From positions 1-51,660 of the forward strand of contig NZ_MCZK01000156.1 of the NCBI RefSeq assembly GCF_002875945.1: a stretch of 51,660 bases of DNA, in the 5' to 3' direction. Source of the DNA: Vibrio lentus. GTDB lineage: Bacteria > Pseudomonadota > Gammaproteobacteria > Enterobacterales > Vibrionaceae. Shown in pieces: positions 36,026 through 43,762 of the stretch (position 1 is its first letter; each line of letters opens with the position of its first letter). Below the pieces are notes generated by a model. It was not told the origin of the DNA. It saw only the letters and a program-made list of their open reading frames with translations, and searched no databases. The translations under genes and the position numbers were made by a program.

Positions 36026-36107
36026 ATTGTTTAAAGCAAATTTGGTTTAGGACAATCTCATTTTGCTTTAAACTGCGCGCATTAACGCTATAAATCGAGA
36101 TACCCTT

Positions 36108-37529
36108 TTGCACGCTAACGTATATATCCCAGAAGAATTCCTGACTCATATTGAAGGCATCATGCCAAGCCACCTAGATATGGCTTCGTTTGTCGCTTCT
36201 TGTCAAAAACCACTTCGTAAAAGTATTCGAGTGAACACATTGAAGATCAGTGTTGAAGATTTCCTCGTACGCGCGAAAGACAAAGGTTGGGAACTGGAAC
36301 CAGTACCTTGGTGTGAAACGGGTTTTTGGATCACTGCAGATGAAAGTGAAGCGCCTTTAGGTAATACGGCAGAGCACATGTCTGGCCTATTCTACATTCA
36401 AGAAGCCAGCTCGATGATGCCACCGTCCGCTCTATTCCAAGGTGAAGAGAATTATCAAGCCGTGTTAGACACCGCTGCAGCTCCAGGCTCAAAAACGACT
36501 CAAATAGCGGCCTTGATGAATAACCGTGGCGTACTGGTTGCTAATGAATACGCAGCAAGCCGTGTGAAAGTCCTTCACGCCAACATAGAGCGCTGTGGCG
36601 TGCGTAATGCAGCACTAAGTAACTTTGATGGCAGAGTCTTCGGTGGTTGGCTACCAGAGCAATTCGATGCCGTGTTGTTAGACGCACCCTGCTCTGGCGA
36701 AGGTACGATTCGTAAAGACGCTGACGCGATGAAGAACTGGACTTATCAGTCTGTGGTCGATATTGCTGACACTCAAAAAGATCTGATTGAAAGTGCTTTT
36801 CACGCTCTCAAACCTAATGGTGTGTTGGTTTACTCAACCTGCACATTAAGTACCGAAGAGAACCAACAAGTATGTCATCACCTAAAAGAGACGTTTGGTG
36901 ACGCAGTTGAGTTTGAGTCTTTAGAAAACTTATTCGACAATGCAAAAGCGACGACGACCGAGGAAGGCTTTCTTCACATCTTCCCGCAGGTTTATGACTC
37001 GGAAGGTTTCTTCGTTGCACGTATCCGTAAACTCGCTTCTGTGACACCACCAGAAGTGAAGAAACGTTTGGGTAAATTTCCATTTGAAAAAGCCAATAAA
37101 AAAGCACAGCAAGAAGTCGCTGATCAGCTTTTAGGCGCACTGGATATCGAATTACCAAGTGATACTCAGGTATGGATTCGTGACAAAGACGTTTGGCTAT
37201 TCCCTGAAGCACTAGAGCCGATGATTGGCGAGTTCCGTTTCTCTCGTATGGGCATCAAGATCGCTGAGACTCATAAGAAAGGCTATCGTTGGCAGCATCA
37301 GGTAGCGACAACGCTGGCTACAGGTAACGAAGCCAACGTTGTAGAACTTAACATCGAAGACGCGCGTGAGTGGTTCATGGGACGAGATGTTCGCCCAGAA
37401 GGCTTGTCAGGTAAAGGCGAAGTGCTGGTTAAATACAACGGCGCGATCATCGGCCTTGGTAAGTGGGTTGGCAACCGAGTGAAGAACGGTTTACCGCGAG
37501 AGCTCGTACGCGATAAGAACCTGTTCTAA
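36108..37529 (+). CDS. rsmF: 16S rRNA m5C1407 methyltransferase RsmF
   Basis: A 473-residue SAM-dependent enzyme that methylates C1407 of 16S rRNA. The SAM-binding region reads VLDTAAAPGSKTTQ, and the two catalytic-site cysteines are in DAPCSGEGTIRKD and YSTCTLS. A C-terminal PUA-like domain (about 390-473, ending ELVRDKNLF) completes the E. coli arrangement. No ATG is available near the conserved N-terminus (VYIPEEFL); the start is most likely TTG 36108. The 8-bp tandem repeat lies between the stop codon and the terminator. Confidence 0.93.
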   Translation: MHANVYIPEEFLTHIEGIMPSHLDMASFVASCQKPLRKSIRVNTLKISVEDFLVRAKDKGWELEPVPWCETGFWITADESEAPLGNTAEHMSGLFYIQEASSMMPPSALFQGEENYQAVLDTAAAPGSKTTQIAALMNNRGVLVANEYAASRVKVLHANIERCGVRNAALSNFDGRVFGGWLPEQFDAVLLDAPCSGEGTIRKDADAMKNWTYQSVVDIADTQKDLIESAFHALKPNGVLVYSTCTLSTEENQQVCHHLKETFGDAVEFESLENLFDNAKATTTEEGFLHIFPQVYDSEGFFVARIRKLASVTPPEVKKRLGKFPFEKANKKAQQEVADQLLGALDIELPSDTQVWIRDKDVWLFPEALEPMIGEFRFSRMGIKIAETHKKGYRWQHQVATTLATGNEANVVELNIEDAREWFMGRDVRPEGLSGKGEVLVKYNGAIIGLGKWVGNRVKNGLPRELVRDKNLF

Positions 37530-37540
37530 TTGTGCTTATG

Positions 37541-37593
37541 CTTAACTGCTTAACTGCTTAACTGCTTAACTGCTTAACTGCTTAACTGCTTAA
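37541..37593 (+). repeat. 8-bp tandem repeat, six and a half copies
   Basis: Six exact copies of CTTAACTG (37541-37588) plus CTTAA. It lies 12 bases past the rsmF stop and 15 bases before the terminator, so it would form part of the rsmF mRNA 3' end. Short tandem repeats of this kind change copy number by slippage. Confidence 0.95.
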
Positions 37594-37608
37594 AGCATAC
37601 GAATAAAC

Positions 37609-37644
37609 AAAAAGCCCAAACAACGTAAATTGTTTGGGCTTTTT
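37609..37644 (+). terminator. rsmF terminator
   Basis: A perfect 15-bp stem AAAAAGCCCAAACAA/TTGTTTGGGCTTTTT with a CGTAAA loop. It can work in both directions. Confidence 0.92.
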
Positions 37645-37734
37645 CTATTCACATCAGATAGCTCGGTGCGATTAAAAATAATGTCGAATCAACGCTTAAT
37701 TACATAAATATCAATTCAAATCACTATTTGCGTT

Positions 37735-37862
37735 ATGGAAAATCGCTTATTGAGGAATCTAAACTAGACTTCAGTCTATCAGACAAAGAATTACAACGAT
37801 TAGCGTAGGCTCTTCGGAGCCCTTTCCCCTAAGCCCAAACAGGAAAGTTTGGGCTTTTTTTT
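37735..37862 (+). ncRNA. Possible small structured RNA ending in its own terminator
   Basis: No gene precedes the intrinsic terminator at 37831-37862 other than rsmF, which already has one at 37609. Between the two lie a TAGACT-TC-AGTCTA inverted repeat (37765-37778) and a GGCTC-TTCG-GAGCC hairpin with a UUCG tetraloop (37808-37821). A short frame (EESKLDFSLSDKELQRLA, stop at 37806-37808) also runs through here, without ATG or ribosome binding site. A separate transcript is inferred; no promoter was pinned down. Confidence 0.3.
37831..37862 (+). terminator. Second intrinsic terminator downstream of rsmF
   Basis: A perfect 10-bp stem AAGCCCAAAC/GTTTGGGCTT with an AGGAAA loop, then T-run; plus-strand direction only. 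The arms share GCCCAAAC with the rsmF terminator 220 bases upstream. It stands tail to tail with the CvfB-like gene. Confidence 0.88.
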
Positions 37863-37877
37863 AACCGAGAAACTCGC

Positions 37878-38717
37878 TTATTCAGCTAAGCGAATGCCTT
37901 CTTTATCAATAGAGATTTTACCTGACTTGTACAGACCACCGATGGTCTTTTTGAACGTACCTTTACTGGTTCTGAATGCCGTGAAAATCGCTTCAGGTGA
38001 AGACTTGTCGTTCAGTGGTAAAAAGCCGCCTTTCTTCTCAAGCAGATCGAGAATCTTAGTGCTCAAGTCATCCATCTTAGCAACACCGACTTTTTGAAGA
38101 GACAAGTCAATCTTACCGTCTTCTTCACGAATGTTTTTGATGTAGCCTTTTAGTGATTTACCAATGAATAGCTTACCAATAATGTCTGATGGGAAAATCA
38201 TTCCCCAGTGTTCGCCATTAACGATCGCTTTGTAGCCCAATTGACTGCGCTCTGCGATGATAAGATCAACTTGTTCGTTTTGCTTATAAGTCGCTGGCGT
38301 GTTGTCTAACCACTTGTTGAACTTAGTTGTTCCAACAATACGGCTCGATGCTTTATCGATATACACATATACTAAGATTGACTGACCTTCGTTTAAACGG
38401 CCACGCTGCTCGCTGAAAGGAACCAGAAGATCTTTGCCTTTCACACCCCAGCTCATGAAAGCACCGGTGCTGTTTACACCTTCAACCGTCATCAAACCAA
38501 ACTGCCCTACTTGAGCGATCGGTTTTTCAGTGGTTGCAGCGATCTGGTTGTCAGAATCAATGTATAAGAAAACATCTAGCTTTTGACCAATTTCAACACC
38601 TTCAGGAGTAAATCGTTTCGGCAGCAACACCGTTCCATAGTCGCTAGCGTCAAGGAATACACCGAAGTCTGCTTGTTTTACTACTTCTAGGTTGTTTATT
38701 TGACCAATATTAATCAT
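37878..38717 (-). CDS. CvfB/YitL-family S1-like RNA-binding protein
   Basis: A 279-residue protein with three S1-like beta-barrel segments: MINIGQINNLEVVKQADFGVFLD at the start, GVNSTGAFMSWGVKGKDLLVPFSEQ in the middle, and GYIKNIREEDGKIDLSLQKVG near 200. A C-terminal winged-helix region (TKILDLLEKKGGFLPLNDKSSPEAIFTAF, about 215-279) follows. It matches the CvfB family (YitL in B. subtilis), implicated in RNA binding and virulence control in Staphylococcus. ATG 38717 is preferred because family members start MINIGQ; the frame is open 23 codons further. It is divergent from the unknown TM protein. Confidence 0.87.
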   Translation of the reverse strand: MINIGQINNLEVVKQADFGVFLDASDYGTVLLPKRFTPEGVEIGQKLDVFLYIDSDNQIAATTEKPIAQVGQFGLMTVEGVNSTGAFMSWGVKGKDLLVPFSEQRGRLNEGQSILVYVYIDKASSRIVGTTKFNKWLDNTPATYKQNEQVDLIIAERSQLGYKAIVNGEHWGMIFPSDIIGKLFIGKSLKGYIKNIREEDGKIDLSLQKVGVAKMDDLSTKILDLLEKKGGFLPLNDKSSPEAIFTAFRTSKGTFKKTIGGLYKSGKISIDKEGIRLAE

Positions 38718-38814
38718 CAAGATTGTCTCTACTTTAAATTTGGCGGTGATTATACGTGATCTCTGATATGCTTTCGCTAGTTTCATTCATATTTTTATAT
38801 TCTAGGAGACATCG

Positions 38815-40170
38815 TTGATCACCGTTGATAAACAAGATGCGATAACACTTAAAATTAACCATGCGATGGCTAAGACAAAAAAGCTCGACATGGACGTTTA
38901 TCTATTCATTCCCGGTGAACTCGGACTGACGCCTGAAGTCCTTTCTGAAAGCGCATTTTTCTACAGCTCAATTACTCAGAAACGCGCTTACTACAGTGAT
39001 AAAACACTGCTACCTCTGGTACACAGCCGTTTAGCAAAACGTGGTCGACTCTCCATCACGCAATATCGTGTCAGTTTGAGTTTGTTCGCTTATCAATATG
39101 TTATCGCGTTAGACAAAGCCGTCAGCAGCTTGAACAAAAATGAGAGTGACAATGTCACGGCTGATGAAGTAGATGAAGTCATCGAACTGGCTCTCGATAT
39201 ATTAAAGAAACTGCGCCGAAGCATTCCTTATGAAGAAAACCTTAAACGTTACTATGCCAATATAGATAACTACCTATCTTGGTACACAGAGCAGAAGTTT
39301 TTATCACTGGTTTCCCACATGCCACGCGGCAGTGAGTATTCAACCATCAAAGAACGCCTATTAACGCTTTGTGATAAAGAAACCGCCCACCGCAAGCTTA
39401 ATCGATATAACTCGGCCAAGGTTCGAGAAGACGTCACTCGTTTGAGCAACAAGATGCGATTGCTGCGTCGTTTGATTGAGCACCCTATCGTCCTCAAAGA
39501 AAAGACGACATCAATGGGTAAGAACGTGAAGCGAGCAGTTAAAGGCATCGCAACGGGCTTGGTCATGGTGGTGGTTACCACGACCGTCATATTGGCTCGT
39601 GACTTCCTAGGAGAGATTACCGCGTCTTTCATCGTGTCCATGTCATTCATCTACGCTTTGCGTGAAATCTTCAAGGATGATTTAAGGGATATACTTTGGC
39701 GTTGGCTCCGCAAAGGAAAACCGAAGTGGAAGCGCCGCTACTTTGACCCAACAACGAATAAGTCAGTCGGTCACAAACTTGAATGGTTGGATTACGCCAA
39801 TTTCTCTAAGTTAGCGGACAAAATTCAGTTGATTCGTAAGAAGCGAGTAGTGCAGCGCGAAGAGCAAATTTTGCATTATCGTTCTCAAACCGAAATGTCG
39901 ACATCGACGTTTATGAGTGGTTACGAAGAGACGCGTGAAACTCTATCCGTCAGCCTAAGAGCTCTCACTCGATTGATGGACAAAGGTTCAAATAACGTAT
40001 ACCGCCTAAATGAAGGTCAAGTAAGTCGTGAGTCGGTAGAAAAACGGCACCTGCTGAACTTGATCATCAAAGAGAACAATCATGATAGCGAACCGACCTA
40101 TTACCGTTGGAAAATCGTAATGAACCGTTCAAAAATCGTTGATATCGAGCAGATCACTCAAGAGTCATAG
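38815..40170 (+). CDS. Conserved-looking protein with two central TM segments, unknown
   Basis: A 451-residue protein that I do not recognise. Residues 1-235 are charged and mostly helical. Two hydrophobic segments lie close together at about 244-265 (GIATGLVMVVVTTTVILARDF) and 270-285 (ASFIVSMSFIYAL). The C-terminal part (290-451) is basic and soluble, so both ends are likely cytoplasmic. No ATG opens the frame; TTG 38815 is taken as start, because AGGAGA lies six bases before it. A perfect matS site lies inside the gene at codons for SDNVT. It is divergent from the CvfB-like gene across 97 bases. Confidence 0.75.
   Translation: MITVDKQDAITLKINHAMAKTKKLDMDVYLFIPGELGLTPEVLSESAFFYSSITQKRAYYSDKTLLPLVHSRLAKRGRLSITQYRVSLSLFAYQYVIALDKAVSSLNKNESDNVTADEVDEVIELALDILKKLRRSIPYEENLKRYYANIDNYLSWYTEQKFLSLVSHMPRGSEYSTIKERLLTLCDKETAHRKLNRYNSAKVREDVTRLSNKMRLLRRLIEHPIVLKEKTTSMGKNVKRAVKGIATGLVMVVVTTTVILARDFLGEITASFIVSMSFIYALREIFKDDLRDILWRWLRKGKPKWKRRYFDPTTNKSVGHKLEWLDYANFSKLADKIQLIRKKRVVQREEQILHYRSQTEMSTSTFMSGYEETRETLSVSLRALTRLMDKGSNNVYRLNEGQVSRESVEKRHLLNLIIKENNHDSEPTYYRWKIVMNRSKIVDIEQITQES
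39146..39158. promoter_or_regulatory. matS site for MatP
   Basis: GTGACAATGTCAC matches the consensus GTGACRNYGTCAC at every position. By simple base counts a perfect match is expected about 0.01 times in a window of this size. It lies within a coding sequence, as many matS sites do. It implies that this DNA belongs to, or borders, the Ter macrodomain. Confidence 0.75.
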
Positions 40171-40188
40171 TCTTTAGAGTATGTGTAC

Positions 40189-40229
40189 GAAATAGGGTAT
40201 GTGGGCACAAAATCCACATACCCTATTTC
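40189..40229. terminator. Long stem between convergent genes
   Basis: A perfect 16-bp stem GAAATAGGGTATGTGG/CCACATACCCTATTTC with a 9-nt loop. There is no clean T-run on either side, so it is either a weak terminator or an RNA-end stabiliser between the 451-residue protein gene and the DUF4442 gene. Confidence 0.6.
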
Positions 40230-40270
40230 ATTTATCAATCGTTTATTACTGCTTCCACAAAGCATTTAAC

Positions 40271-40756
40271 TTACTTTCTCGAAGGCACTTTCTTAATAGA
40301 AAGCGTTAGCGTGAATTCCGCCATCGGTTCATCACCATGTAGAGACGGACAAGTCGCGATAATCGTCACGGGTTGGTTAACACGCTCTCCAGTCGACATA
40401 GTTTCAGCCAACATGGTATTGATTAGCTCTCCATCGTTACACGTAAAATGCACATCTCCCTCAGGGCGCTTCAAAAAATTGCCGGTCACCTCTTTAAATG
40501 CCAACGAGATCTTTTCACCTTGTTGCTGCGACTTACTCATAGCTAGAAAGCCACCTGCGACATCTGCGCCAACAGCCAACACACCAAAATACATGCTATT
40601 AAGGTGATTCTTCGTTCGCCTTTTAAGAGGGATTTTCACTTCAACATGTTGGTTGTCCAGTGCGAGCAGCTTTGGGCGACACAACCAGATCAAAGGCACT
40701 TTGAAAAAGCCAAACATGCTCAAATAGAAATTTGCTTTTTGTAGAGGGGTCAACAT
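40271..40756 (-). CDS. DUF4442 hot-dog-fold protein
   Basis: A 161-residue protein of the DUF4442 group, relatives of PaaI-type acyl-CoA thioesterases. Recognisable parts are RRTKNHLNSMYFGVLAVGADVAGG (the family motif with NH and N-x-MYFG-x-L) and FLKRPEGDVHFTC. Catalytic function and substrate are not established for the family. It is a single gene facing the 451-residue protein gene, with an ATG at 40756. Confidence 0.75.
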   Translation of the reverse strand: MLTPLQKANFYLSMFGFFKVPLIWLCRPKLLALDNQHVEVKIPLKRRTKNHLNSMYFGVLAVGADVAGGFLAMSKSQQQGEKISLAFKEVTGNFLKRPEGDVHFTCNDGELINTMLAETMSTGERVNQPVTIIATCPSLHGDEPMAEFTLTLSIKKVPSRK

Positions 40757-40828
40757 TCGGATTACCTAATCAAATCAGTCATCAGACCAGTTAATCCGTT
40801 AGCGATAGAGATGTCAAAAAAATGTTAC

Positions 40829-40862
40829 AAAAAAGAGATATCACGTCTCCATGATATCTCTT
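40829..40862 (-). terminator. Terminator after the PpsA-like gene
   Basis: AAGAGATATCA/TGATATCTCTT, an 11-bp perfect stem with an 8-nt loop and a run of six T on the minus strand. It lies 30 bases past the stop at 40892. Confidence 0.88.
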
Positions 40863-40891
40863 CATTTTCAAACTCTTGCAATAAGGGAAGA

Positions 40892-41779
40892 TTAAGCCGT
40901 AATAACGGTATCAACCCCTTCCAGATCTGCAATATAACCTTGAAGTCTCGGGTAATCGACCAAACCTTGAGTCACGATTAGCACAGGCTTTTTCGCGTGT
41001 TGCGTCGCTTTTACGATGCTAGAAATCAACGTAATCACCGCTTCATTTTGTGGATCAAACGCATGTTGCTGAGCTTCATTCTGCTTATCAACACCCAACG
41101 CAAATTGAGTCAGACTATCAACATTCACCGCTGTACCATCAAAGTAATGCAGAAGTCGTTCACTCAGTAAAACGGCAGAAGGGACATCGCACGAGAAGAG
41201 TACTTTTAGGCCATTCAAACCACGTGGTAACCCTTGCTCAGCTAACAGATCAATGATTTTCGCTGCATCACTCAGAGCTCGAACATAAGGAACAACGATT
41301 TCAACGTTGATGCCTTGTTCACGCAGGGTTTTGATCACCTGACACTCTAGCGCAAAAGCTTTGCTGTATTCAGGTGTCGCATAACGCGCTACGCCACGTA
41401 CACCCAGTGCCGGGTTGACTTCTTCAACTTCGCAGTTGCCGCCAAGTAAAGAGCGGAACCCATAGCTGTCGGCTCTGCTCAACGCAACACGAACCGCATT
41501 ATGGTTTGGTTGAACTGCGGCTTGAATAGCGACAACTAAGGTTGAAACAAAATGTTCATCAACACTTTTATCGCCAAGAACAGCGTCTAAAGAGGTTTTC
41601 TCAATATCAGACAAAGTATCTAAGTGACTTTCAATACTTGGATGATAGAACACACGATCCATGACCAATTCAGACAGGGAAACGTACAAGTGGTTGGAAT
41701 TATTATTATCGTTATAAGAAGGCAGCACATCACCTAAAACAAGTTCTGGGTGCAAAGTGCTTTGATTTTCTTGAGTCAT
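40892..41779 (-). CDS. PEP synthase C-terminal-domain-like protein, probably inactive
   Basis: A 295-residue protein aligning with the C-terminal PEP-binding barrel of PEP synthase (PpsA). The kept motifs are NPALGVRGVARYATPEY, ALECQVIKTLREQGINVEIVVPYVR, GLPRGLNGLKVLFSCDVPSAVLLSE and LTQFALGVDKQNE, with the arginine in VRG. The ATP-grasp and phosphohistidine domains, about 480 residues, are absent. The nucleophile region CGQGPSD of PpsA reads IVTQGLVDY here, so the catalytic cysteine is lost. It is divergent from aroH, and in E. coli ppsA likewise lies divergent to ppsR-aroH. It is therefore probably a relic or a repurposed PEP- or pyruvate-binding protein. A terminator follows. Confidence 0.75.
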   Translation of the reverse strand: MTQENQSTLHPELVLGDVLPSYNDNNNSNHLYVSLSELVMDRVFYHPSIESHLDTLSDIEKTSLDAVLGDKSVDEHFVSTLVVAIQAAVQPNHNAVRVALSRADSYGFRSLLGGNCEVEEVNPALGVRGVARYATPEYSKAFALECQVIKTLREQGINVEIVVPYVRALSDAAKIIDLLAEQGLPRGLNGLKVLFSCDVPSAVLLSERLLHYFDGTAVNVDSLTQFALGVDKQNEAQQHAFDPQNEAVITLISSIVKATQHAKKPVLIVTQGLVDYPRLQGYIADLEGVDTVITA

Positions 41780-41986
41780 TGCTGCTCCAGCATTTTTATG
41801 TTGTGTTCAAACGAAAATACCGATAGCTGCCTGTTAATACAAGTGAAAATCCCTTATTTGACGCTGGCCTGCTGATAAAAATAAGAATATTAGCAATAAC
41901 TGAGATAACTTTGACTTAAGAGAGTTTATTCCTCTGTTCAATTCCGTTATCTTAACCACTTCGCAATAGAATAAAAAAGCTATCAC

Positions 41987-43045
41987 ATGCCATTAAAAAC
42001 TGATGAGTTGAGAACCCAAGCTCTGGGTCCTATGCCAACTCCTGCCGAATTAGGCAATGCACACCCTATTACTGACGACGTTGCTGAGCGTATTAAACAA
42101 TCTCGCCGCCAAATCGAAGATATCTTAACGGGTCGTGATGACCGCCTATTAGTTATCGTTGGCCCTTGTTCTGTTCACGATACAGATGCGGCACTTGATT
42201 ACGCTGAGCGCTTAAGTCAGATTCAAGATCAATACAAAGACGAATTGTTCGTTGTAATGAGAACCTACTTCGAGAAACCTCGTACAATTGTAGGTTGGAA
42301 GGGTTTGATTACCGATCCGAATCTAGATGGTTCATACGCACTTGAAACTGGCTTGAACAAAGCACGTAAACTGCTGCTTGATATCAACAAGCTTGGCCTA
42401 GCTACCGCGACTGAATTCCTTGATATGATCACAGGTCAGTACATTGCAGACCTGATCACTTGGGGTGCAATTGGCGCTCGTACCACAGAATCTCAGATTC
42501 ACCGTGAAATGGCTTCAGCACTTTCTTGCCCAGTAGGCTTCAAGAATGCAACCAACGGCAACATCAAGATCGCAATCGATGCGATTCGTGCTGCGCATGC
42601 TTCACACTACTTCTATTCTCCAGACAAGAATGGTCGTATGACGGTTTACCGCACTTCAGGTAACCCATACGGTCACGTTATTCTACGTGGTGGTGATAAA
42701 GGTCCTAACTTTGACGCTGAATCTGTTGAAAACGCATGTAAGCAACTGGCAGAAGTTAACCTTCCAGAGCGCTTAGTTGTCGACTTCAGCCACGCAAACT
42801 GCCAAAAGCAGCATCGTAAGCAGTTAGAAGTAGCACAAGACATTTGCGAGCAGATCAAATCTAACAAGAACCAAATTGCAGGCATCATGGCAGAAAGCTT
42901 CATTAAAGAAGGTAACCAGCCAATGACTGACATCAATAACCTAGAATACGGTAAGTCAATCACTGACCCTTGCCTAAGCTGGGAAGATACTGCAACTATG
43001 CTAGACATGCTTGCAACTGCAATTAAAGATAGAAATTTAGCTTAA
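41987..43045 (+). CDS. aroH: DAHP synthase, AroH (Trp-sensitive) type
   Basis: A 352-residue type I 3-deoxy-7-phosphoheptulonate synthase, which condenses PEP and erythrose-4-phosphate in the first step of aromatic amino-acid synthesis. Motifs: GPCSVHD, YFEKPRT(I)VGWKGL, GARTTESQIHREMAS and DFSHANCQKQH. Among the E. coli isozymes it is closest to AroH by DELRTQ at the N-terminus, MITGQ, NPYGHVILRGG, NCQKQHRKQLEVAQDIC and AGIMAESF. No TrpR or TyrR box was found upstream. It lies 12 bases before yajQ, so co-transcription is likely. There is no clear ribosome binding site before ATG 41987. Confidence 0.93.
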   Translation: MPLKTDELRTQALGPMPTPAELGNAHPITDDVAERIKQSRRQIEDILTGRDDRLLVIVGPCSVHDTDAALDYAERLSQIQDQYKDELFVVMRTYFEKPRTIVGWKGLITDPNLDGSYALETGLNKARKLLLDINKLGLATATEFLDMITGQYIADLITWGAIGARTTESQIHREMASALSCPVGFKNATNGNIKIAIDAIRAAHASHYFYSPDKNGRMTVYRTSGNPYGHVILRGGDKGPNFDAESVENACKQLAEVNLPERLVVDFSHANCQKQHRKQLEVAQDICEQIKSNKNQIAGIMAESFIKEGNQPMTDINNLEYGKSITDPCLSWEDTATMLDMLATAIKDRNLA

Positions 43046-43057
43046 GGAACGAACACA

Positions 43058-43540
43058 ATGCCATCATTTGACATTATCTCTGAAGTAGAAGCAGTAGAAC
43101 TACGTAACGCTGTAGACAACGCAAACCGCGAACTATCGACTCGTTTCGATTTCCGTGGCGTTGAAGCTAGCTTCGATTACAAAGACGAATCAGTAAAACT
43201 GACAGCGCAAGATGACTTCCAACTAAAGCAGATGCGCGACATTCTTCGTAGCAACCTAACGAAGCGCAACGTTGATCCTAACGCGATGGAAGCGAAAGCA
43301 GCAGACCAAACAGGTCGCACTTGGCACCAAACGGTTATCTTCAAGCAAGGCATCGAAACTGATGTTGCGAAGAAAATCGTTAAGCTAATCAAAGATAACA
43401 AAGTGAAAGTTCAAGCTTCTATCCAAGGCGACAAAGTTCGCGTAACAGGTAAAAAGCGTGACGATCTACAAGCAGTTATGGCTCTAGTTCGTAGCGGTGA
43501 GCTTGGTCAACCTTTCCAGTTTGACAACTTCCGTGACTAA
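43058..43540 (+). CDS. yajQ: YajQ family nucleotide-binding protein
   Basis: A 160-residue protein with two ferredoxin-like domains: MPSFDIISEVEAVELRNAVDNANRE, STRFDFRGVEAS, and later KKIVKLIKDNKVKVQASIQGD and VTGKKRDDLQAVM. In Xanthomonas and Pseudomonas the family binds cyclic di-GMP and affects transcription and virulence; in E. coli it binds tRNA and nucleotides in vitro. The ribosome binding site AGGAAC lies seven bases before the ATG. It is followed by a strong terminator. Confidence 0.95.
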   Translation: MPSFDIISEVEAVELRNAVDNANRELSTRFDFRGVEASFDYKDESVKLTAQDDFQLKQMRDILRSNLTKRNVDPNAMEAKAADQTGRTWHQTVIFKQGIETDVAKKIVKLIKDNKVKVQASIQGDKVRVTGKKRDDLQAVMALVRSGELGQPFQFDNFRD

Positions 43541-43623
43541 TTCACTCTAAAACCACAAGCCGTCAATAATAGATGTGTTTGTAGGTTGATTGGGTTGAAT
43601 TAAAACGGTGAATTTCAAATACT

Positions 43624-43658
43624 AAAAAGCCTCTGCTTCAATAAAGCAGAGGCTTTTT
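43624..43658 (+). terminator. aroH-yajQ terminator
   Basis: A perfect 15-bp stem AAAAAGCCTCTGCTT/AAGCAGAGGCTTTTT with a 5-nt loop. It lies 83 bases past the yajQ stop and can work in both directions. Confidence 0.93.
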
Positions 43659-43762
43659 TATCTTTAGTGATAACTGCAAGTAGTCGATTAGCTTACAAGA
43701 GCCAACCTACTACATGCTGTAATTGGCTGACGCATGCCGCAATTTACTAACAGATGCTTTAG

